In this document: positions 54,175 through 62,491 of the stretch, piece after piece
How the letters are laid out: each line of letters starts with the position of its first letter
Numbering within the stretch: the first letter of the stretch is position 1
Source: Roseiarcus sp963824475
GTDB taxonomy: Bacteria > Pseudomonadota > Alphaproteobacteria > Rhizobiales > Beijerinckiaceae
Length of the DNA stretch: 64,000 bases
Assembly (NCBI GenBank): GCA_963824475.1
Contig: CAWGPR010000006.1
Location: forward strand, 558,001-622,000
Direction of reading: 5' to 3'
Made by a program: the position numbers and the translations under genes
Notes under the pieces: generated by a model
Databases searched by the model: none
Seen by the model: the letters and a program-made list of their open reading frames with translations, nothing else
What the model was told of the DNA's origin: nothing

Positions 54175-55218
54175 TCAGCTGCGTTCTCGAGCCCGTCGCT
54201 TGAGCTGATCGATCCATACGGCGAGGATAAGGACTGCGCCGGTCGCCACCGTTTGCCAGAAGGGCGGAATGCCGAGGATCACGAAGCCGTTCAGAAGCAC
54301 GATCGGGATGAACACGCCGACGACGGTTCCAGCGATGCTGCCAATTCCGCCAAACAGGCTTGTGCCGCCGAGCACGACGGCGGAGATGGTTGACAGATTG
54401 TCCATGGCGTGGCCGCCGATCGTCGTCGTCGCGAAGCGCGCGGTCGACATCATGGCGGCGAGGCCGGCGAGCGCGCCCGACAGCACGTAGATCGCCACGA
54501 GCTTCCGGCCGACGTTGATTCCGGCCCGGCGGGCGGCCTCCTTGTCGGAGCCAATGGCGAACACGTGCACGCCGAAGCGGGTGAGATGAAGGACGACCGC
54601 GCCGACAAGGGCGACGGCCGCGGCGATCACGACCAGGACCGGAACGCCGCCGATTGTCCCGGATCCAATCCCATCGACGAGAGTCGCCGGGACGGCCCGG
54701 ATGTCGGTGCCGTTGGTGAGGATCTGCGCGAAGCCGAGCGCCATGCCGAACGTGCCGAGCGTGACGATGAGCGGCGGGATGCGCGCGGCCGCGACAAGGG
54801 CGCCGTTGACGGCGCCCCAGGCGGCTCCGCTCACGAGCGCAATAATGAGCCCGACGAAAACGACGCCCCATCCGCCCTGGGTCGTGCCGTAGGTTCCACC
54901 GCCCGCGCCGGACATGCGCAGCATGACCTCAGCGGACGCGATCGAAGCGAAGACGAGAACCGTGCCGACCGAGAGGTCAATTCCCCCGGCTATGATCACA
55001 AATGTCTGCCCGACCGACAAAACGAGGAGAATCGCCGCATTGATGGCGAGCATCGACAGATTGAAGCTTGATCCGAATTGCTCGGGCCGCAAGGCCGTGA
55101 AGATCGCAATGAGCGCGATCAGCAGGACAAAAATCCACCCTCCGCCAAGGACCCCGGTCCAGCGCTCGAGCGGTGAAAGCCGCTCGTCCTTTTGTTCGCC
55201 CAGGGAGGCCGCGCTCAT
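54175..55218 (-). CDS. ribose-type (CUT2) ABC transporter permease
   Basis: The 347-residue RbsC-like inner-membrane protein has QTFVIIAGGIDLSVGTVLVFASIAS, ARIPPLIVTLGTFGMALGFAQIL and AVVLGGTSLFGGIGSIAGTVVGVFI. Its start overlaps the ATPase stop by four bases. The binding-protein gene follows after 24 bases. Confidence 0.92.
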   Translation of the reverse strand: MSAASLGEQKDERLSPLERWTGVLGGGWIFVLLIALIAIFTALRPEQFGSSFNLSMLAINAAILLVLSVGQTFVIIAGGIDLSVGTVLVFASIASAEVMLRMSGAGGGTYGTTQGGWGVVFVGLIIALVSGAAWGAVNGALVAAARIPPLIVTLGTFGMALGFAQILTNGTDIRAVPATLVDGIGSGTIGGVPVLVVIAAAVALVGAVVLHLTRFGVHVFAIGSDKEAARRAGINVGRKLVAIYVLSGALAGLAAMMSTARFATTTIGGHAMDNLSTISAVVLGGTSLFGGIGSIAGTVVGVFIPIVLLNGFVILGIPPFWQTVATGAVLILAVWIDQLKRRARERS

Positions 55219-55979
55219 GTCACGCGCTCCTCGACTGATCCACTGGTCATCGCCGCCACCAGACGGTCCACATTGGCGTCCTGCGCTGCAAACTGGGCGA
55301 CGCGTCGCCCGAGACGAAGAACCTCGATGCGGTCCGCGACGGCTAGCACCTGGGGCATATTGTGGCTGATAAGGACGACAGCGATGCCCTGATCACGAAC
55401 CTGCCGGATCAGGTCGAGCACGCGTCCAGTCTGCACGACGCCCAAGGCCGCGGTGGGCTCGTCCATGAAGATGACGCGGTCCGCCCACATTGCGGCGCGC
55501 GCAATCGCGACCGACTGACGCTGCCCGCCGGACAGGGACGACACCGGAGCGCGAGCCGAGCGAAGCCGCACGCCCAGGCGCTCGAATTGTTCGCTGGCCT
55601 GCCGGCGCATCGCCGTGCGGTTGACGAAGCCGAGTTGGCCGAGCAGGCCCGGCAGGACAATCTCCCGGCCGAGGAACAGATTCTCGAACGGGGACAGATC
55701 GGCGGCAAGCGCGAGATCCTGGTAGACCGTCGCAATGCCGTGAGCCTGCGCGTCGTTGGGGGAATTGAAGGCGACCGGCTTGCCGGCAACAAGGATCTGC
55801 CCTTCGTCTGGCCGGTCCGCACCAGAAAGGATCTTCACAAGCGTCGACTTCCCGGCGCCGTTGTCGCCGATGAGCGCGCATATTTCCCCGGCGTGGACGG
55901 CGAAGTCCGCGCCATCAAGAGCCCGCACATACCCGAACCGGCGGCTGATCGCACGGGCTTCGAGCAGCGGCGTCGTCAT
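55215..55979 (-). CDS. ribose-type (CUT2) ABC transporter ATPase, single domain
   Basis: The 254-residue ATPase has Walker A GDNGAGKSTLVKIL, signature SSLSGGQRQSVAIARA and Walker B VIFMDEPTAALG. It is a single-domain protein like the one at 48.1 kb and clearly paralogous to it. The ATG overlaps the preceding stop by one base (TGATG). Confidence 0.92.
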   Translation of the reverse strand: MTTPLLEARAISRRFGYVRALDGADFAVHAGEICALIGDNGAGKSTLVKILSGADRPDEGQILVAGKPVAFNSPNDAQAHGIATVYQDLALAADLSPFENLFLGREIVLPGLLGQLGFVNRTAMRRQASEQFERLGVRLRSARAPVSSLSGGQRQSVAIARAAMWADRVIFMDEPTAALGVVQTGRVLDLIRQVRDQGIAVVLISHNMPQVLAVADRIEVLRLGRRVAQFAAQDANVDRLVAAMTSGSVEERVT

Positions 55980-56284
55980 CAGGGCGATCCTTCGATCGCA
56001 AGGCCGATGTTGTTCGCGAAGGCGTTAAGCTCGCCATAGGCCGCAGCCGTCAGCGCGGACCAATGCTCAAACGCAGCCTCCGCGGTCGGAAATCTCCAGA
56101 TCTCGACTGTCTCGAAATCTTGTTGGCCGCGGATATGATAGCGGCCGAGGCACAACCCGCCTGCGGAGACCGAAGCTTTCGCCGCCGCGCTCCATTTCTT
56201 TTCGTGAGCGGCTTGGGTCGCGGCGTCGAGCCCGTACCAATGCGGTCTCGGCCTCGCATAATGGATCCAGATGCACTCGCTCAT
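55979..56284 (-). CDS. unknown protein, probable dimeric alpha/beta-barrel fold
   Basis: The 101-residue protein begins SECIWIHYARPRPHWYGLD and has FETVEIWRFPTAEAAFEHW, a pattern of beta strand then helix that recalls small ferredoxin-like alpha/beta-barrel proteins. It has no signal peptide. It is tightly coupled to the 244-residue unknown upstream (ATGA overlap) and to the ATPase downstream (TGATG), so it very likely works in the same pathway. The fold guess is weak and the function unknown. Confidence 0.75.
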   Translation of the reverse strand: MSECIWIHYARPRPHWYGLDAATQAAHEKKWSAAAKASVSAGGLCLGRYHIRGQQDFETVEIWRFPTAEAAFEHWSALTAAAYGELNAFANNIGLAIEGSP

Positions 56285-57015
56285 GCTCGGCCCGTGTCGG
56301 GTTCGAAGAAGTGCGCGAGCGGACGAAGCCGGCCGACGTAGTGTCGCGAGGTCGTGAACTTGAAATCCGCCGCCGCCTCGTGACCTTGCATGGCAAGGTC
56401 AACGGAGCGGAGCGACGGCGCCTCCCACAGCCCCGCATGATGCCAGCGGCTCGCCCAGTCGAGTCGATGCCGTCCAGCAATATTGATGCCAAGCTCGAGA
56501 TCGCCGTTGAACGCGAAGTCGCATTCCTCGTCATAGACGCGGCGCTCGGCTCTCGTGGCGGCACACCACGCGTCGTTCCACTCCCACAATGCAAGAAAAC
56601 CCCAGGAATGGTCCTTCCGCTCGCCGCGTTCCGCCACAGGAGAGAATTCCCTTGGACCGAGAAGCCATTCCGTTGCAAACCGGCGCGCCCAGCCTGCCTG
56701 CTCGAGCCGGACCGTGCCGGCGAGCGCCGCCGACAAGGAAGGCGCTTCGAAAGCGCCCACCATATCCGCGTCGTGGGCGAAACCCGTATCGAAGACGCAT
56801 GCTTCGGTCGGCGCGTTCAATTCGAACATCGCGCGTATGGACGTGACCCACCCCTCGGTCTTCAGTGTCTGCAAGAGGTCCATAAGGCCGCGGCTTTGCA
56901 TGGGCTCGAAGATTCCACGCTTAAGCGGTTGCCGCTTCGCGATGAACGCGACAAGACAGCGGCCACTCGCTTCAGCAGCGGCGAAGACGTCAGTAGCTTC
57001 CGTCAGGAGCGTCAC
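56281..57015 (-). CDS. unknown protein with two similar halves
   Basis: The 244-residue protein starts at GTG 57015, overlapping the BtpA stop (GTGA). The two halves show related strings: VGAFEAPSLSAALAGTVRLEQAGW in the first and LWEAPSLRSVDLAMQGHEAAADF in the second. This suggests an internal duplication of a ferredoxin-like unit akin to the 101-residue neighbour. No signal peptide or membrane segment is seen. No family is recognised; its place between BtpA and a sugar transporter points to a catabolic or chaperone-like role. Confidence 0.75.
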   Translation of the reverse strand: MTLLTEATDVFAAAEASGRCLVAFIAKRQPLKRGIFEPMQSRGLMDLLQTLKTEGWVTSIRAMFELNAPTEACVFDTGFAHDADMVGAFEAPSLSAALAGTVRLEQAGWARRFATEWLLGPREFSPVAERGERKDHSWGFLALWEWNDAWCAATRAERRVYDEECDFAFNGDLELGINIAGRHRLDWASRWHHAGLWEAPSLRSVDLAMQGHEAAADFKFTTSRHYVGRLRPLAHFFEPDTGRA

Positions 57016-57896
57016 TGCGCATCCCGGAATTTCACGACTGCCCTCATCAACTGCTCCACCCGCCAGGGATCAACCGGATTCCACCAAAGACCGTCGCGCT
57101 TGAGCCATTGACCAACTATCGCGCCATCGGCTGTCGGAAAAAGCGATGAAACCAGGTCCGCGGTTAGGCCTGACCCGACGATCACGGGCAAATTCGTGCC
57201 CGCGCGAACTTCAGCAACTTCTCGTGGCTCCGTGGGAGAGCCGGTGCGTGTTCCGCTAGCGATCAACACGTCAGCGTCGAACCATTCCGCGTCGGTCGCC
57301 TGCTCGGCGATGCTGCGGTCGGCAGTGATGGCGTGCGCTCCGAACTTCACGTGCACGTCAGCGAATATTGCGACGTCTCCGGCCCGGATGTTCGATCGAT
57401 AACGCATAGCTTCGGGCGCGGGACCGTTGAGGAACCCCTCGTTCGCCACATAGGCGTTGACCCACTGATTGGCGCGCACCCATCCCGCCCCGACCGCCTT
57501 GGCAATTCCAAGAGCGGGGATCACCCCGTTGGCGACGCAGGTGATGCCGATCGGATTGGGAACGATCGCCCGCACGGCGAGACACGCGGCGGTGAGCGCC
57601 GCGACCGTCGACGGCCCGATATGTTCGGGCCGGGCGAAAGGCATGTCGCTTGCGTTTTCGAGGATGATCCCATCGACCCCACCTTCAGAAAGCGTCTTCG
57701 CATCCGCTTCGGCGGCTGCGTAGATCGCGCTCATCGGTTGCCCGTCATAGCGCGGGGCGCCGGGAAGGGGGGGCAGGTGGATCACGCCCATAACCGGCTT
57801 GCGGACTCGAAAGAGCCGTTCGAGCGCACTGGCTTTTGGCGGCAGCACGTGGGGTTTTGCGTTCGGAGCGCCGTTTGGGTCGGAATGAGCGGTCAT
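57012..57896 (-). CDS. BtpA/SgcQ-family TIM-barrel protein
   Basis: The intact 294-residue BtpA protein reads VMGVIHLPPLPGAPRYDGQP, DGIILENASDMPF, GITCVANGVIPALGIA, RANQWVNAYVANEGFLNGP, IFADVHVKFGAHAI, VIVGSGLTADLV and GLWWNPVDPWRV. ATG at 57896 overlaps the GntR stop (ATGA); the frame stays open upstream but without family match. It is the second BtpA in the window, and it shows where the 45.1-kb copy should continue after its frameshift. The reaction is unknown. Confidence 0.88.
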   Translation of the reverse strand: MTAHSDPNGAPNAKPHVLPPKASALERLFRVRKPVMGVIHLPPLPGAPRYDGQPMSAIYAAAEADAKTLSEGGVDGIILENASDMPFARPEHIGPSTVAALTAACLAVRAIVPNPIGITCVANGVIPALGIAKAVGAGWVRANQWVNAYVANEGFLNGPAPEAMRYRSNIRAGDVAIFADVHVKFGAHAITADRSIAEQATDAEWFDADVLIASGTRTGSPTEPREVAEVRAGTNLPVIVGSGLTADLVSSLFPTADGAIVGQWLKRDGLWWNPVDPWRVEQLMRAVVKFRDAQ

Positions 57897-58666
57897 TGCG
57901 TCCGTTGAGAAGCGCTGCTTCCAGCGAGTTCGATGATGAAGCGATACCGGTCGGCCCGATAATGCATCGTCGCGTATTCGATCGGACGCCCGTCCATCGC
58001 GTGCGAGCGGCGGCGCGCGACGAGGAGAGCCGATCCAGGCGCGACTTCGAGTCGGCGCGCCATCGCCGCGTCGGCCAGAGCCGCGTCGATATATTCTTTT
58101 GCGCCAGCGATTTTCTGCCCACAGACCCTGGCCAGCCATTCGTACAAAGATCCGGCGTCGAGTTCCTCCGGCGTCGGCTGACGGCCCGCCACGAGGACCC
58201 AAGGAGCGAGCCACGACTCAGACATGCCAATCGGTTCGTCGTCAGCGAGCAGAAGCCTGCGGATGTGAAAAGCGTCGGCGCCGTCGTGCAGACCAAGCGC
58301 CTCCGCGGCCTCCGCGCTCGACCGTTCGTTTGCCGCGCTAAATGTGGAGTAGGAGGGGGTCAGGCCGCGCCTGCGCATATCTTCGGAGAAGCTTGCGAGC
58401 TCGTTGACCGGCTGCTCAACCTTTGGCGCCAGCACAATCGAGCCGCGACCGGACTGCCGGCTGATGAGTCCCTCATAGCGAAGCCTCTCGAGCGACGCGC
58501 GCGCTGTCGCGCGGCTGACTTGGAAGGCTGCGTCAATCTCAGTCTCCGAAGGCAACACGTCGCCAGGTTTGAATTCGCCCGTAGCAATGGAATGCCGCAG
58601 CCGATTGGCTATCTGACGCCAGAGCGGCGCAGCGTCAGGCGATAAGGCGCCCTCGTTCCACGACAT
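57893..58666 (-). CDS. GntR-family transcriptional regulator (HutC/UTRA type)
   Basis: The 257-residue protein has a winged helix (PLWRQIANRLRHSIATGEFKPGDVLPSE, then VSRATARASLERLRYEGLISRQSGRGS) and a C-terminal UTRA ligand domain (FHIRRLLLADDEPIGMSESWLAPWVL, ending PIEYATMHYRADRYRFIIEL). It heads the 13-gene minus-strand run and is coupled to BtpA by ATGA overlap. It probably represses this operon and the divergent binding-protein gene. UTRA domains bind small sugar phosphates or amino acids. Confidence 0.92.
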   Translation of the reverse strand: MSWNEGALSPDAAPLWRQIANRLRHSIATGEFKPGDVLPSETEIDAAFQVSRATARASLERLRYEGLISRQSGRGSIVLAPKVEQPVNELASFSEDMRRRGLTPSYSTFSAANERSSAEAAEALGLHDGADAFHIRRLLLADDEPIGMSESWLAPWVLVAGRQPTPEELDAGSLYEWLARVCGQKIAGAKEYIDAALADAAMARRLEVAPGSALLVARRRSHAMDGRPIEYATMHYRADRYRFIIELAGSSASQRTQ

Positions 58667-58868
58667 GAAAGGATTGTACGAACGTTATGCTGTTTCGTCC
58701 AGTCGCGAAGTTTCGCCCGGAATGCACAAATTTTCGGCCCGTGCAAAACATATCATCATAACAATCAGCTAATGAGAGGCACCGATCGTGCTTGCCAGTT
58801 GGGTCATCTTATGAAACGATTAACTCGATGGCCTAGTCCGTTCCCGGCAACCTGATCAGGAGCAGCTT
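58667..58868. promoter_or_regulatory. divergent promoter region, GntR operon / binding-protein operon
   Basis: About 200 bases holding promoters for both directions. An inverted repeat TGCAC/GTGCA (about 58724-58746) and TGTACGAACGTTA near 58677 are possible operators, but neither is a clear HutC-type site. AGGAG lies 7 bases before the plus-strand ATG. Confidence 0.4.
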
Positions 58869-59843
58869 ATGGTCGGTATTCCTCATAGAGCCAGCTGCTG
58901 CGCGTTGGCTGCGACCTGCGCGCTTGCCGGCGTGCTTTCCCTGCGTCCCGCGCAAGCCGCCGACCCCTCGATAGCCCTCATTTTGGGCGTCAAAGGGAGT
59001 CCTTTCGATGACGCGCTAGCCTGCGGCGCGCTCGACGCGGCGAAGAAGCTCGGCCTGCACATTGATCTTTTTGCGCCGGACCACTTCACCGGAGAATTGC
59101 AGGCGCCGGTCGTGGACGCGGTGACGGCGCGCAGCCCAACGATCACGATCATCTCGCCTGCTGACGCCAACGGCGTGACGCGGCCCTTGAAGCAGATGGC
59201 CGAGCGGGGGACGAAGATCATAACGGTGGATACGGTCGTGGCCGATCCGTCCTTCGTTGCGAGCCAGGTCATCACCTCGAATGTCGAAGGAGGAAAGGCC
59301 GCGGCCGCGGCAATGATCAAGGCGATCGGCGGGAAGGGTCCGGTTCTGGTCATCACCAATCCGCCGGGCTCCGTGGCGCAAGACGAGCGCACCAAGGGGT
59401 TCGAGCAAGGCCTGAAGGCGGCTCCCGGCGTGACCTATCTCGGCCCGCAATACCAGAACGACGATCCCCAGAAGGCGGCCGAGATCGTGACCTCGACGCT
59501 CGCCGCGCATCCGGATCTGGCCGGCATCTTCTCGACCAACGATCAGGGGGCGATAGGGGCGATCACAGGGCTGCGGCAGGCCGGAGCAATCGGACGCGTC
59601 AAGCTTGTCGCCTACAATTCGGCCGCCGCCGAGGTCAACGCCTTCAAGAACAACCAGATCTCCGTCCTCATCGCGCAAGACCCAAAACGGGAGGGCGAGA
59701 TGTCTGTCGAAATCGCCAAGAAGATCCTCGACGGCCAGGCGGTCCAGAAGCAGGTGCTTGCGGACACGGTCCCGATCATGAGCGGCGACACCGCCAAAGC
59801 GGATCACTATGAATACAAGAGCGATTGTTCCCTGAGCTACTGA
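58869..59843 (+). CDS. periplasmic sugar-binding protein (RbsB-like), paralogue 2
   Basis: The 324-residue protein has a signal peptide (ALAATCALAGVLSLRPAQAA) and the fold of the 53.2-kb paralogue, including LGVKGSPFDDALACGALDAAKKLG, NPPGSVAQDERTKGFEQGL, NDDPQKAAEIVTSTLAAHPDLAGIFSTNDQG and the YEYKSDC end. It is on the plus strand, divergent from the GntR gene. A second binding protein for the same transporter, or one for the RbsA-type system downstream, are both possible. Confidence 0.9.
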   Translation: MVGIPHRASCCALAATCALAGVLSLRPAQAADPSIALILGVKGSPFDDALACGALDAAKKLGLHIDLFAPDHFTGELQAPVVDAVTARSPTITIISPADANGVTRPLKQMAERGTKIITVDTVVADPSFVASQVITSNVEGGKAAAAAMIKAIGGKGPVLVITNPPGSVAQDERTKGFEQGLKAAPGVTYLGPQYQNDDPQKAAEIVTSTLAAHPDLAGIFSTNDQGAIGAITGLRQAGAIGRVKLVAYNSAAAEVNAFKNNQISVLIAQDPKREGEMSVEIAKKILDGQAVQKQVLADTVPIMSGDTAKADHYEYKSDCSLSY

Positions 59844-59867
59844 CGCCGCATCAGGATCCATTCCGCC

Positions 59868-61319
59868 ATGCCGAGGGCCACCGCCGATCTTGTCAACCTG
59901 TTTGTCGAGAGCGACGCGCTTGGTCTGGCGGAGCTCGTCCGGCAAAAGGAGGTGACGCCGGCGGAATTGACGGAAACCGCGATCGTCCTGATCGACAATC
60001 TGAACCCGAAGCTGAATGCTGTCGTCATCCGCGATTTCGAACGCGCGAGGGCGCGCGCGAAGGAGAGCGTCCCGGAAGGTCCATTCGGCGGCGTTCCTTA
60101 TCTCCTCAAGAACATCGGCTCTGGGTGCGAAGGGCTCCCGCTGACCAACAGTCTGCCGTTTCGGAAAGACTACGTCTGCCCGTCCGATTCCGAGATGGTG
60201 CGGCGGATCAAGGCGTCCGGCCTGAACATCCTCGGGCGCACCAATGTGCCTGAGCAGGGATGGTGCATCGCGACCGAGCCTCGCATGTATGGCGCGACGT
60301 TGAACCCGTGGAACACCGCGGTCACGGCCGGCGGCTCGAGCGGCGGGGCGGTCTCGGCGGTCGCGTCGCGCATGGCGCCGATGGCGGAGGCGAGCGACGG
60401 CGGCGGATCGATACGCGCGCCCGCCTCATGTTGCGCAGTCGTGGGGCTCAAGCCGTCTCGCGGACGGATCACCTACGGACCGGATGACGTCGACGTCTGG
60501 TTCGGGAGCGTCTCGACATTCGCGGTCACGCGCTCTGTAAGGGACACCGCGGCGTTTCTGGACGCTACGGCTGGCGGAATGCCGGGAGACCCATACACGC
60601 CTCCGAAGCCAGCGCAAACTTGGCTCGACTGCCTTCGCGAGCCCTTGAAGCCGCTCAGGATCGGTTACGCATTAACGCCGCCATGGGGCGCGCCTTTCGC
60701 CCTCGAGGTGACCGATGCGATGAACCAGACCGTGTCCCTCCTTCAGGACCTCGGCCATACCCTCGAAGAGCATGCGATGGTCACTGACCTCGAGACTGCG
60801 TGGCGCGACTATAACCAGATGAATTCCGTCCAGACCGTACTCGAATTCGAGGACATAGCGAAGGTTCTCGGGCGGCCGGTCCCGGAGTTGGAACTTATTG
60901 CGTTCAACCGAGCATGGCTCGAGCGCGGCCGCTCGCTTTCCGCTCGCGACTACGCGGCGAGCGTCGCAGCCGTTCGAAAGGCCAATCAGCGCGTGCAGGC
61001 GGAACTGGCGCCGTTCGACGTGTTTCTGACGCCGACCCTGACCCAGTTGCCCCGGCCGGTCGGCTACTGGGACCTGAACGAGCCCGATTTCGACAGATAT
61101 ATCGCGAAATGGACGGACGCGGCGTTCCTGTTCCCCTTCAATCTTTCCGGCCTGCCGGCAATATCCGTGCCGGCGACCTGGACCAAGGACGACATTCCGA
61201 TCGGCATGCAGCTCGTGGGGCGTTACGGGGATGAAGCGACGATCCTTCGCCTTTCCGCGCAACTCGAGCAGGCGAGGCCGTGGACCCAGCGCCGCCCATC
61301 GATCTGCGCGGGGGCCTAG
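59868..61319 (+). CDS. amidase-signature-family hydrolase
   Basis: The 483-residue protein has the Ser-cisSer-Lys triad of the family: Lys in GVPYLLKNIG (about residue 80), cis-Ser and nucleophile Ser in TAGGSSGGAVSAVASRM and DGGGSIRAPASCCAVVGLKPSRGRI. The C-terminal segment PFNLSGLPAISVPATW is also typical. It is cytoplasmic, with no signal peptide. It lies 24 bases after one sugar-binding protein and 50 bases before another, so the imported compound may carry an amide. That link is inference. Confidence 0.92.
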   Translation: MPRATADLVNLFVESDALGLAELVRQKEVTPAELTETAIVLIDNLNPKLNAVVIRDFERARARAKESVPEGPFGGVPYLLKNIGSGCEGLPLTNSLPFRKDYVCPSDSEMVRRIKASGLNILGRTNVPEQGWCIATEPRMYGATLNPWNTAVTAGGSSGGAVSAVASRMAPMAEASDGGGSIRAPASCCAVVGLKPSRGRITYGPDDVDVWFGSVSTFAVTRSVRDTAAFLDATAGGMPGDPYTPPKPAQTWLDCLREPLKPLRIGYALTPPWGAPFALEVTDAMNQTVSLLQDLGHTLEEHAMVTDLETAWRDYNQMNSVQTVLEFEDIAKVLGRPVPELELIAFNRAWLERGRSLSARDYAASVAAVRKANQRVQAELAPFDVFLTPTLTQLPRPVGYWDLNEPDFDRYIAKWTDAAFLFPFNLSGLPAISVPATWTKDDIPIGMQLVGRYGDEATILRLSAQLEQARPWTQRRPSICAGA

Positions 61320-61369
61320 TCGCAATCGGCGGCGCATTGCGGGACTGCTGAGAACTTGGGAGAGCTAGC

Positions 61370-62473
61370 ATGTTGAAGCGCTTGATATTGACCGCCGCCT
61401 TGTCTTTGGCCGCGCTGTCCTCGGCCTGGGCGGAGGACAAGCTTCCGGTGACGCAGAAGACGTGCTCGGAGCTCCTCGCCTTCTATAAAAAGCTGCCTTT
61501 CACATCGATTCTCCCGCTGCCCGATGGACCGGTCTCCATCCCCGGCAAGACCGGAGACATCACGATCGGGTTTTCGCAGACCGGCTTCAATCATCCCTGG
61601 CGCGTAGCGATGCTGGCCGCCCTTCAGGCGGAGGCCTGTCGCCACCCCAACGTCAAAATCGTCGTGGTCGACGGCAATGTCGACGTCGCCAAGCAGAGCA
61701 ACGACGTGCGCGATCTTCTCGCGCGCGGCGTCGACGCGGTTCTCATGAGCCCGGTTGAATCGGCGGCGCTCGCCCCCGCCGCCCGCGCGGTCATGTCGGC
61801 CGGCCTCCCGCTCATCGTCATGGATCGCGACGTCCGGACGGACAAGACTCTGTTCATCGGGCAGAGCAACGTGACGATGGGGGAAGGCGTCGCTGAAAAA
61901 ATGGCGAAGGATCTGGGAGGCAAGGGCAATATTGTCGTCATCACGGGCCTCAAGGGCTCCTCCCCGGCGGTCGATCGCGACAAGGGCATGAAGAACGTCC
62001 TCGCCAAATATCCCGACATCAAGGTGCTCGCGACCGGCGACGGACAGTGGATACGGGATCCGTCGGTGCCGATCATGGAAGACTTTCTGACGGCCTATCC
62101 GAAGATCAACGCGGTCTTCTCGCACGCGGAGGAATCGGCCTGGGGCGCCCAGCTTGCCATTGCGCGCAGCAACCGGTGCAAGGACGGCATCAAGCACTAT
62201 ACTTTCGACGGCTCGAACGCCGGGTTCAAAGCCGTCAAGGCCGGGACTTTCCAGGCTGACGGGAACTACACGCCCTACATCGCCGATATCGGGCTGAGAG
62301 CGGCGATCTACAAGCTTATGGGCAAGGACATTCCGGGCGAGCAGGCTTATCAGTTTCCCGGCAAAGAGCTCGTCCTGCCTGACAGCCCAACCGTCGTTCA
62401 GGCGAACGCCGACGAGTGGATCGGCCGCGGCTGGGGCGACTTCGAGCCAACCCCCGACCCTTGCAAGAAATAG
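61370..62473 (+). CDS. periplasmic sugar-binding protein (RbsB-like), third type
   Basis: The 367-residue protein has a signal peptide (LILTAALSLAALSSAWA), an extra N-terminal Cys-containing region and then the Peripla_BP_4 fold (ITIGFSQTGFNHPWRVAMLAALQAEACRHPNVKIVVVDG). It differs clearly from the other binding proteins in the window. The RbsA-type ATPase starts 18 bases after its stop, so this is the binding protein for that transporter. Confidence 0.9.
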   Translation: MLKRLILTAALSLAALSSAWAEDKLPVTQKTCSELLAFYKKLPFTSILPLPDGPVSIPGKTGDITIGFSQTGFNHPWRVAMLAALQAEACRHPNVKIVVVDGNVDVAKQSNDVRDLLARGVDAVLMSPVESAALAPAARAVMSAGLPLIVMDRDVRTDKTLFIGQSNVTMGEGVAEKMAKDLGGKGNIVVITGLKGSSPAVDRDKGMKNVLAKYPDIKVLATGDGQWIRDPSVPIMEDFLTAYPKINAVFSHAEESAWGAQLAIARSNRCKDGIKHYTFDGSNAGFKAVKAGTFQADGNYTPYIADIGLRAAIYKLMGKDIPGEQAYQFPGKELVLPDSPTVVQANADEWIGRGWGDFEPTPDPCKK

Positions 62474-62491
62474 CGCGTGTAACTCCGGGTC

